A stretch of DNA of 64,000 nucleotides, taken from the NCBI RefSeq assembly GCF_900156205.1, contig NZ_FTNA01000002.1, positions 124,001 to 188,000 of the forward strand, read 5' to 3'. How positions within the stretch are numbered: the first letter of the stretch is position 1; each line of letters begins with the position of its first letter. This DNA is from Leptospira interrogans. GTDB lineage: Bacteria > Spirochaetota > Leptospiria > Leptospirales > Leptospiraceae. A program made the position numbers and the translations under genes. Below the pieces are notes generated by a model. That model made no database searches and was not told the DNA's origin. It saw nothing but the letters and a program-made list of their open reading frames with translations. Of the stretch, positions 57,137 to 64,000 are shown one piece after another.

Positions 57137-58876
57137 TCAACTTTGATTCCAAAACGAGGATCCCAATAAAGATTGGGCTTCTATGGATTGAAATTTTTTT
57201 CTCAACGAATTCTCAGATTCCAAAACATTAGGAAAATAAGAAGTCAAATCCTTACTAAAAACGTTCGATAAAAACCCTGGTTTTAAAGACTTTAGAAAAC
57301 TTTGAAACGTAAATAAAGAAGGTAAATATCGAACTTGAACCTTTTCTACTTTTAAATCTTGTTTAATGTCTTCTAATAAACTTAAAAAATCAGTGATAGA
57401 ATCGATCATCCTTTCCTTTAAAAATTGACTCGAAGTAAAAACCTTTCCCTGCCCAAACCGTTTATCTAAATCAGAAATAGGAATTTTTCTAGAATCAGAG
57501 ACCCTTTTGTAAAAAAGTCCTTCCGATTCTTTAATCTCCTGTTCCATTAGTTTCTTAGATTCTGGATGAATTGGCCCATATTCAGAAAGAAGATCCCTGT
57601 ATTTATAAAATCCCACTCTGTCTTTAGTAATTCCTAATTTAGAATAAAGATTTTTTAAATCAAAACGAATCGATATACTTCCAATACTTCCTACAATTCC
57701 ATAGGGGGAAGCGTAAATTTTAGAAGCTCCACAAGAAAGATAATATCCTCCGCTTGCAGAAATGTTTTGTATATACGCATATACAGGTTTCTTTTTTTGT
57801 AGCTTTAGAATTTCCTGATATAACAATTCAGATACAAAAGCAGAACCGCCCGGAGAATCCACTTCTAAAATCACCGCCTTAACCGAGGATTCTTTTTTTA
57901 ATTCTTTGAGTGCTTCTTTAATTGAATAATAAGAAATACCGTCCGTTTTACCTTCTCCCTTTCCAATTGTATCATGATGGATATTTCCCTTTAAAGGAAG
58001 AACGGCCACCACAGATTCCTTTTGAGAGACTAGTTTAAAGTTCTTTAATTTAGAAAAACGATATAAAGAAGAAAGATTCAATTCTTTCGAAGAAGGTTTT
58101 TGATCTTCGTTTTCGTTTTGATAATTTATATAAATAAAATTCTCTTTAAAATCCTCTTCATTTAAAAATCCGGTGATAAATTTCCTTTCTTGTAATACCT
58201 TTGCGGATAAAAAAGGTTCAGCAAAAGTTTTCAGTGTAAACCCAGTATAACGTTTGAATATCGATTCTAAATCATCCGTCATTTGTTTGAGAAGAGAATT
58301 TAGATTCTCTCTCGCTTTAGATGAAAACTTATCTCTTTGAAATGTTTCTCCAAAAGATTTATAAGGTCCGCTCTGAAAAGTTTCTGCCTTGACTCCCCAT
58401 TTTTTGCCTGCGTTCCCGAAGAAAAAAGATTCGGCAGAAGGTAAAACTGGAAAAAATTCGGAAGATTCACTGCTAAATCTTTTGTTACAAACTCCTAATA
58501 AAAACAGGGATTTAAGCCCTCCTGTAAGTGCAAATCCTTCCAACACAATCCCGCGTTCTTTCAAAATCTGTAATCCTTCCGCAATGTTTAAAGTTTCACC
58601 AAATCCGTACTCAGGTTGTTGAATGAGTATAGAAACTTTTTTCAAATTAGGAACTTGAGAAAGTAATTTGAGCTCTAATAGAAAATCTGTAAAAAAAACT
58701 TCTTCTTCTTTAGAAGAGAGAAGTTTCATCAAAAAGGATTTTCGATAGTTTGAAAATTCGGATGGAATTTCTAAAAAATAATGATCTCCAGAAAAAAATC
58801 GAAATCGAATCCAACGAACGAGTTGGAAAATCAATCGGAAAGGAATGAATACAATTTGCAGAAAATTTCGAAACAT
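57137..58876 (-). CDS. sppA: Signal peptide peptidase SppA (S49, long form)
   Basis: Inner-membrane serine protease of 579 residues that degrades cleaved signal peptides. Both catalytic residues of the two-domain long form are visible: the general-base lysine in SGPYKSFGETF (Lys173) and the nucleophile serine in NISASGGYY (about 372), with VILEVDSPGGSAFVSELL before it. The N-terminus has a membrane anchor (LQIVFIPFRLIFQLV). Divergent from uvrA. Confidence 0.94.
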   Translation of the reverse strand: MFRNFLQIVFIPFRLIFQLVRWIRFRFFSGDHYFLEIPSEFSNYRKSFLMKLLSSKEEEVFFTDFLLELKLLSQVPNLKKVSILIQQPEYGFGETLNIAEGLQILKERGIVLEGFALTGGLKSLFLLGVCNKRFSSESSEFFPVLPSAESFFFGNAGKKWGVKAETFQSGPYKSFGETFQRDKFSSKARENLNSLLKQMTDDLESIFKRYTGFTLKTFAEPFLSAKVLQERKFITGFLNEEDFKENFIYINYQNENEDQKPSSKELNLSSLYRFSKLKNFKLVSQKESVVAVLPLKGNIHHDTIGKGEGKTDGISYYSIKEALKELKKESSVKAVILEVDSPGGSAFVSELLYQEILKLQKKKPVYAYIQNISASGGYYLSCGASKIYASPYGIVGSIGSISIRFDLKNLYSKLGITKDRVGFYKYRDLLSEYGPIHPESKKLMEQEIKESEGLFYKRVSDSRKIPISDLDKRFGQGKVFTSSQFLKERMIDSITDFLSLLEDIKQDLKVEKVQVRYLPSLFTFQSFLKSLKPGFLSNVFSKDLTSYFPNVLESENSLRKKFQSIEAQSLLGSSFWNQS

Positions 58877-58896
58877 GCTGTCAGTTTGAAAACCAG

Positions 58897-58946
<50 letters not shown>

Positions 58947-58985
58947 AATCACGCTATAAATCCTAAAAAGCAAGAGGGTATTTCA

Positions 58986-61832
58986 TTGCAGGAAATTAGG
59001 ATTCGCGGAGCGAGAGAACATAATCTTAAAAACATAAACGTGGATATTCCTAGAGATCAACTCGTAGTCATTACAGGATTGTCCGGTTCCGGTAAATCTT
59101 CTCTCGCTTTTGATACAATTTACGCGGAAGGTCAAAGAAGATATGTAGAAAGTCTTTCCGCTTACGCGAGACAATTTTTAGGCCAGATGGAAAAACCAGA
59201 TTTAGATCTGATCGAAGGTCTTTCCCCTGCCATTTCAATCGAACAAAAAACCACTCATAGAAATCCAAGATCCACTGTCGGAACAGTTACGGAAATCTAC
59301 GACTATCTACGACTTTTATACGCCAGAGTAGGAAAACCACATTGTCCCGAATGTGGAACTCCCATTCAATCCATGTCGATTGACCAAATCACTGCTCGGG
59401 TACTTGCGTTTCCTCAAGGATCCAAATTGCAAATTCTTGCACCTGTGATTTCGGGTAAAAAAGGAGAACACAAGGATGTACTCGAAAAGATCCGCAAAGA
59501 CGGTTTCAATCGGGTGAGAATCAACGGTGAAATCAGAACCCTAGAAGAAGAAATCGTATTAAAAAAGAATTTTAAAACTTCCATCGAAATCGTAGTAGAT
59601 AGAATCGTAATGAAAGAAGGAATCCGAAGTAGACTTGCCGATTCCGTAGAAACCGCTCTCAAACAATCGGAAGGACTTGTAATCCTAGACGACGGTTCTA
59701 AAGACCACATTCTTTCCCAAAAAATGGCATGTCCCAACGGACACGATATTGGTTTTACAGAACTTTCCCCTAGAATGTTTTCATTCAATTCTCCTTATGG
59801 AGCCTGCGAAACTTGCGACGGTTTAGGAAGTTTATTAGAATTTGATGAAGATCTTTTAGTAAATGATCCAGAACTTTCCTTGGTAGACGGCTGTATCGAA
59901 GCTTGGGCCGGTTCTAAAAGTAACGGATTTTGGTTTATGGCTACTCTCAAATCCTTATCCGATTCTCTTAAATTTAAAATGAACACACCTTGGAAGGATC
60001 TTCCCGAAAAAACTAGACAAACGATTCTTTATGGAGACAAAAAAATAAAAATTGAATATGATTTTAGAGGAGCCAATTCTCATTACGAATTTACGAAAGA
60101 ATACGAAGGTGTAATTCCAAATCTTCAAAGAAGATATAAAGAAACCAAATCAGATTCTATGCGCCAGTGGTTCGAATCCTACATGACGAATCACCCTTGT
60201 CCTTCCTGCAAAGGCAAACGTCTGAAACGGGAAAGTCTTTCTGTAAAAGTGCATAACGTTCCAGTAGACGAATTCACTTCATATTCAATCGAAAAAGCAC
60301 TCAACTTCGTTCAAAACCTCAAGGTAACTGGTGCAGAAGAAATCATCGCCAAACCTATATTAAAAGAAATCCACCAGAGACTTTCTTTTTTAAACGATGT
60401 AGGAGTAGGCTATCTTACTCTGGAAAGAAGTGCTGGTTCTTTATCTGGAGGAGAAGCACAGAGAATTCGTTTAGCAACTCAAATCGGTTCCAGATTAATG
60501 GGAGTTTTGTATATTTTAGACGAACCTTCTATTGGCCTTCATCAAAGAGACAACACTAAACTAGTTTCTACTCTCAAAAATCTAAGAGACCTTGGCAACA
60601 CTGTATTAGTCGTAGAACACGACCAAGAGACTATGGAAGAATCAGATTGGTTGATCGACATGGGACCAGGAGCGGGAGTTCATGGAGGTTCTATCGTTTG
60701 TGCGGGAACTCCTGCTGAAGTTTCAAAACACAAGAACTCCCTTACTGGGAAGTATCTCTCCGGAAGATTAAAAGTTCCAATTCCTGCAAAACTGAGAGAA
60801 GGAAACGGATCTAAACTACAAATTATAGGAGCGAAGGAAAATAATCTTAAAAACATAGATGTAAATATTCCTTTAGGAAAGTTAGTCGTCATTACAGGCG
60901 TATCCGGTTCCGGTAAATCTACACTTATCAACGATATTCTTTATAATGCAGCGGCCCATAAGGTGATGAAGATGAAAACCTTAGCGGGAAAACACAAAAC
61001 GATCAAAGGATTCGAAAATATAGATAAGATCATCAATATAGACCAATCTCCCATCGGAAGAACTCCTCGTTCTAATCCGGCTACTTATACAGGTTTATTT
61101 ACGCCGATCCGAGAGATGTTTGCCGGACTGGAAGAGGCAAAACTACGCGGTTATGGTCCAGGTAGGTTTAGTTTTAACGTGAGCGGTGGACGTTGTGAAA
61201 CTTGCGAAGGAGATGGAATTCTTAAAATTGAAATGCACTTTTTACCGGATGTATACGTAACTTGCGAAGTCTGTAAAGGTAAAAGATACAATCAAGAAAC
61301 ATTAGAAGTTCGCTATAAAGGAAAAAATATATTTGACGTATTAGAAATGACAGTGGAAGACGCGAATCAATTTTTTGAAAATATTCCGATCGTAAAACGA
61401 AAACTGGAAACTTTATTAGAAGTAGGTCTAGGTTATATTCGTCTAGGACAACCTGCGACTACTTTTTCCGGAGGAGAAGCTCAAAGAATCAAACTCGCAA
61501 CGGAACTTTCTAAAAGACCAACTGGAAAAACGCTCTACATCTTAGATGAACCTACTACCGGGCTTCATTTTGAAGACGTTAGACGTCTTTCAGAAGTACT
61601 CCATACGTTAGTTGATCGTGGAAACTCTATGATTGTCATCGAACACAATTTAGACGTAATCAAACAAGCTGACTGGATCGTAGACATGGGACCAGAGGGA
61701 GGAGATGGTGGAGGACTTGTCATTGCGGAAGGGATTCCAAAAGATATAGCCAAAATAAAAAATTCTTATACGGGGCAGTATTTAAAAAAAATATTTACAT
61801 CTTCAGAAAAAATCTCACGAAAAACAAAATAA
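58986..61832 (+). CDS. uvrA: UvrA, excinuclease ABC subunit A
   Basis: Damage-recognition ATPase of nucleotide excision repair, 948 residues, full length. Two ABC modules: Walker [10 protein letters not shown] (about 31-39) and GVSGSGKST (about 638-646), with signature motifs LSGGEAQRI and FSGGEAQRI. Zinc modules: [13 protein letters not shown] and CETCEGDG...CEVCKGKRY. The TTG start at 58986 is supported by GAGGG about 9 bp upstream and by the family N-terminus ([15 protein letters not shown]). No LexA box seen upstream. The next gene begins 17 bp later. Confidence 0.98.
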   Translation: MQEIRIRGAREHNLKNINVDIPRDQLVVITGLSGSGKSSLAFDTIYAEGQRRYVESLSAYARQFLGQMEKPDLDLIEGLSPAISIEQKTTHRNPRSTVGTVTEIYDYLRLLYARVGKPHCPECGTPIQSMSIDQITARVLAFPQGSKLQILAPVISGKKGEHKDVLEKIRKDGFNRVRINGEIRTLEEEIVLKKNFKTSIEIVVDRIVMKEGIRSRLADSVETALKQSEGLVILDDGSKDHILSQKMACPNGHDIGFTELSPRMFSFNSPYGACETCDGLGSLLEFDEDLLVNDPELSLVDGCIEAWAGSKSNGFWFMATLKSLSDSLKFKMNTPWKDLPEKTRQTILYGDKKIKIEYDFRGANSHYEFTKEYEGVIPNLQRRYKETKSDSMRQWFESYMTNHPCPSCKGKRLKRESLSVKVHNVPVDEFTSYSIEKALNFVQNLKVTGAEEIIAKPILKEIHQRLSFLNDVGVGYLTLERSAGSLSGGEAQRIRLATQIGSRLMGVLYILDEPSIGLHQRDNTKLVSTLKNLRDLGNTVLVVEHDQETMEESDWLIDMGPGAGVHGGSIVCAGTPAEVSKHKNSLTGKYLSGRLKVPIPAKLREGNGSKLQIIGAKENNLKNIDVNIPLGKLVVITGVSGSGKSTLINDILYNAAAHKVMKMKTLAGKHKTIKGFENIDKIINIDQSPIGRTPRSNPATYTGLFTPIREMFAGLEEAKLRGYGPGRFSFNVSGGRCETCEGDGILKIEMHFLPDVYVTCEVCKGKRYNQETLEVRYKGKNIFDVLEMTVEDANQFFENIPIVKRKLETLLEVGLGYIRLGQPATTFSGGEAQRIKLATELSKRPTGKTLYILDEPTTGLHFEDVRRLSEVLHTLVDRGNSMIVIEHNLDVIKQADWIVDMGPEGGDGGGLVIAEGIPKDIAKIKNSYTGQYLKKIFTSSEKISRKTK

Positions 61833-61848
61833 AAAGTAATAGAGTATT

Positions 61849-62898
61849 ATGAGTTTAAAAGAATATTTATCTTCTATTCCGCCTAATGAATATCGAAATG
61901 TTTTCAAAGATTCTTTTCCTTATTTGATAGAAGAGGGATATTTAGAAGCCCTTGCAGGCGGATCCTTCGAAACGTTTCACCAAAAAATTTATCAACTCGG
62001 TTCTTATCCAAGAGGAATTGGACTCGGAATTGCAGTAATGGCGCAGACCAACGTCGCTGGAAGAATTTTAAAATTTGTATCAGACGGTTTTTTAAACGAA
62101 AACACGATCCATAAAATTTTTCAAAAGGAAGAGGCAATCCAAATTGGAATCAAACTTTTAAATGATATAAGTTTAGGAAAAAATATCGTTTCGATGGGTG
62201 TAAGTGAAACCGGATGGAAAGGAAGAATTTCCAATATACTTACCAATTATAGGATAGAAAATGAACGGATTATCCTAAATTTATCCAAGTCCTTTTTAAC
62301 CAATGGAGCAAATTGTAGCGGATTTTTAATCGTAGCCAAATCTCCTTCCGAAACCTTCGACATTATTTATTTGCCACGAGATTCTGAAGGTCTTGATTTA
62401 GAAATTTTTGATTTGGAATACGCAAAAGAAGCAACTCATTGTAGACTCAAGGGAAATGATTTATCTCTTCCTCTCAAGAATCTAATTTTTTTAAATTACC
62501 AAAATTTTGCTCCAGACATTCATTTATCCGAAATGTTATCCGCTTCGGCTCTTTTTTGTGGGTATGTGGATTTAATTGTAAAAACCCTTTTAAAAGAAAA
62601 AAAGGACATAGATCCTAGAATCGCTGGAAAAATATTAGATATTCAACAATTATTATATTCTAAAATTCTTGAAATATCTAGAAAAAAAGATCAAAATCCA
62701 GATTTTAGAATGGAAGAAGTTCATCCCTACGGCTATGAAACCGCTCTGGACTTAATCTATTCTTGGTTTACGGATCTTGTTAGTGGTGTGGAATTATCCA
62801 ATATGTTTCCGGATATAGGGCTTTTTTATTCGATTCATCCTGGTAAAACCCCTATTTATCAAAAAAACATACTGAAAAAAATTCGAGCCTTACGCTAA
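61849..62898 (+). CDS. Acyl-CoA dehydrogenase-like protein, divergent
   Basis: Protein of 349 residues with acyl-CoA dehydrogenase traces: GVSETGWKGRISNI (compare the family's TEP..GS segment), a beta region SKSFLTNGANCSGFLIVAKS, and a C-terminal helical bundle. It is shorter than usual (about 380), and I do not see the usual catalytic Glu in its normal context (the YGG..E pattern), so it may be inactive or have another substrate. It follows uvrA by 17 bp, probably in the same transcript, without an obvious functional link. Confidence 0.65.
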   Translation: MSLKEYLSSIPPNEYRNVFKDSFPYLIEEGYLEALAGGSFETFHQKIYQLGSYPRGIGLGIAVMAQTNVAGRILKFVSDGFLNENTIHKIFQKEEAIQIGIKLLNDISLGKNIVSMGVSETGWKGRISNILTNYRIENERIILNLSKSFLTNGANCSGFLIVAKSPSETFDIIYLPRDSEGLDLEIFDLEYAKEATHCRLKGNDLSLPLKNLIFLNYQNFAPDIHLSEMLSASALFCGYVDLIVKTLLKEKKDIDPRIAGKILDIQQLLYSKILEISRKKDQNPDFRMEEVHPYGYETALDLIYSWFTDLVSGVELSNMFPDIGLFYSIHPGKTPIYQKNILKKIRALR

Positions 62899-62958
62899 AA
62901 TCGTTTTAAAAAGTTTTTTAATTCAATCAAAGAAAATCTTAGATCATTTTTAAAATGG

Positions 62959-63259
62959 GAACCGTAGGAACTATTACAAATCAAAGTTTTACAGTCAAAC
63001 TTTCAAAATGTGGGAACTATTACAAATCGAAGTTTTACAGTCAAACTTTCAAAATGTGGGAACTATTACAAATCGAAGTTTTACAGTCAAACTTTCAAAA
63101 TGTGGGAACTATTACAAATCAAAGTTTTACAGTCAAACTTTCAAAATGTGGGAACTATTATAAATCAAAGTTTTACAGTCAAACTTTCAAAATGTGGGAA
63201 CTATTATAAATCGAAGTTTTACAATCAAACTTTCAAAATGTGGGAACTATTACAAATCA
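62959..63259. repeat. 46-bp tandem repeat array (about 6.5 units)
   Basis: Unit boundaries at 62959 (diverged start), 63005, 63051, 63097, 63143, 63189 and 63235 (partial). Each has AAAATGTGGGAACTATTA followed by CAAATC.AAGTTTTACAGTC and AAACTTTC. Units differ only at one or two positions (CAAATC or TAAATC; AAAG or GAAG). Since 46 is not a multiple of three, open frames across it repeat every 138 bp and are artefacts. It lies between the ends of two convergent genes. Arrays with this unit length are used for strain typing in pathogenic Leptospira; I cannot say if this is one of the named loci. Confidence 0.96.
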
Positions 63260-63287
63260 TGGATTTTACGAAATGAATCTTGAAAAT

Positions 63288-64000
63288 TTAATGATGGTGA
63301 TGATGTTGATTTATTTCCTGATAATTTGCAAGAGGTAGTTCTTGAATTTTTTCGGTTAAATTCGGCACTTCACATTGAATAGTAACAAAATCAAATCCAA
63401 AAGAAGATTTCAAAATTTGATTGAACTTAAATACAACTTCCTCTGCAAATTTTAAATCCACAATCGAAACCCTCAAAGTACAAGCATAAATTCCTCTCGT
63501 AATTGCCCAAAAGTGATAATCCAAAATTTGACTTACTCCTTCCACCTTACGAACGTATTCTAGAATATGAGTAATTTCGAATGTATTTGGAGAGGATTCC
63601 AAAAGAACGAATATTGTTTCCCTAAAAATTCCCCAGGCAGAACGTAAAATTAAAATCGAAATCAAAACGCTGATCAAAGGATCAATCCAGTTCCAATTCG
63701 TAATATAAATTAAAATAGAACCAACTAAAACTCCGACCGTAGATAAAAGATCACTTAAAACGTGAACGTAAGCAGACTTGATATTAATATTTTCGCCACT
63801 AAAACGAAATAAAATCCAAGCACTGATTAGATTAAAAATAATTCCGAAAGAACTGTAAAAGATCATCTGAAAACTCAAAATCTCTTTCTGATTTTGAAAT
63901 CGTTCGATACTTTCATAAAAGATATAAAACGAAATCCCAAAAATTAAAATAGAATTTAAAAGAGAAGTCAGAATTTCAATTCTATAATAGCCAAATGAAA
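63288..64000 (-). CDS. Cation diffusion facilitator metal transporter (5' end missing)
   Basis: CDF-family (CzcD/ZitB-like) divalent-metal efflux protein; only the C-terminal part lies in the window. The frame is open to base 64000, with the family signature FGYYRIEILTSLLNS at the window edge and SIERF after it, so the internal TTG near 63878 is not the start. The fifth-helix metal site HVLSD (His-x3-Asp) is visible, then a cytoplasmic ferredoxin-like domain (HILEYVRKVEGVSQILDYHF). The protein ends in a His5 tail (EINQHHHHH), probably metal-binding. Zn, Co or Cd are likely substrates; not resolvable here. Confidence 0.93.
   Translation of the reverse strand, partial: SFGYYRIEILTSLLNSILIFGISFYIFYESIERFQNQKEILSFQMIFYSSFGIIFNLISAWILFRFSGENINIKSAYVHVLSDLLSTVGVLVGSILIYITNWNWIDPLISVLISILILRSAWGIFRETIFVLLESSPNTFEITHILEYVRKVEGVSQILDYHFWAITRGIYACTLRVSIVDLKFAEEVVFKFNQILKSSFGFDFVTIQCEVPNLTEKIQELPLANYQEINQHHHHH

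Noticed and set aside
60168..60180. GGTTCGAATCC, a tRNA T-loop-like string
   Set aside because: Lies in the uvrA coding frame (WFES) and lacks the other tRNA arms.
62959..63259. CRISPR array
   Set aside because: The whole 46-bp period is repeated without variable spacers, so it is a simple tandem repeat.
62955..63276. Two overlapping open frames of 84 and 88 codons with repeated SFTVKLSKCGNYYK peptides
   Set aside because: They are produced by the 46-bp tandem array; 46 is not a multiple of three, so all frames show the same periodic peptides. No start context or conservation.

Overview
The window is about 64 kb of chromosome from a spirochaete of the genus Leptospira, almost certainly a pathogenic species of the L. 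interrogans group. The evidence is a low GC content (about one third by eye), Leptospira-like proteins (DUF4254 beside a GT9 heptosyltransferase, a SpoIIE-type phosphatase with an ADAMGKS motif, many short-lipobox lipoproteins), frequent TTG/GTG starts, ATGA stop/start overlaps inside operons, a TTTG-N5-CAAA LexA box upstream of recA, and intergenic DNA rich in TGTGGGAACT-type dispersed repeats. The species call is inference; gene identities rest on motifs in the translated sequence. No tRNA, rRNA, CRISPR array, insertion sequence or prophage was seen.

Layout. 1-7676: the 3' part of uvrC followed by a tightly coupled set of three envelope genes (a large lipoprotein with lamin-tail-like segments, a probable outer-membrane barrel, and a phospholipase D-fold lipoprotein with two intact HKD motifs). 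7816-12705: surface polysaccharide genes (O-antigen ligase/polymerase, GT4 and GT9 glycosyltransferases, DUF4254). 12785-19484: a cNMP-binding patatin phospholipase, a nucleosidase-like protein, a long-chain acyl-CoA synthetase, argC, and recA with a clear terminator and LexA box. 19706-25244: a membrane protein, a HIT protein, a small lipoprotein and the TldD/TldE pair. 25318-35454: alpha-2-macroglobulin plus PBP1C, then a MoxR ATPase/VWA pair. 35826-40650: a leftward group with a frameshifted panE, a 65-residue protein, a SprT-like metalloprotease, UvrD-type helicase, SlyD-type isomerase and an unknown protein. 40909-46197: a 7TM sensor phosphatase and a 2,4-dienoyl-CoA reductase. 46729-55454: an endolysin-like amidase, leuA, a VOC protein, three small lipoproteins, a queuosine-precursor transporter, a GH18 protein and Sua5. 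57137-64000: sppA, uvrA, an acyl-CoA-dehydrogenase-like protein, a 46-bp tandem array, and the 3' part of a CDF metal transporter.

Themes. DNA repair genes recur (uvrC, recA, uvrD, uvrA, SprT-like), but they lie in separate transcription units and do not form a single system. Envelope building and protection is the second theme. The least explained material is in the intergenic DNA. I found at least five dispersed repeat families: a ~94-bp element with terminal inverted repeats (MITE-like), a two-unit 34-36-bp repeat, a ~150-bp repeat pair, a TGATCTCTATAAAA repeat, and the TGTGGGAACT motif. The last is also the core of the 46-bp tandem array, and a solitary exact 29-nt copy of that core lies about 16.7 kb away. 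Other notable points are a frameshift that removes the 3' end of panE, a coding-looking open frame without a start codon at 40639-40872, and several perfect inverted repeats in promoter or terminator positions.
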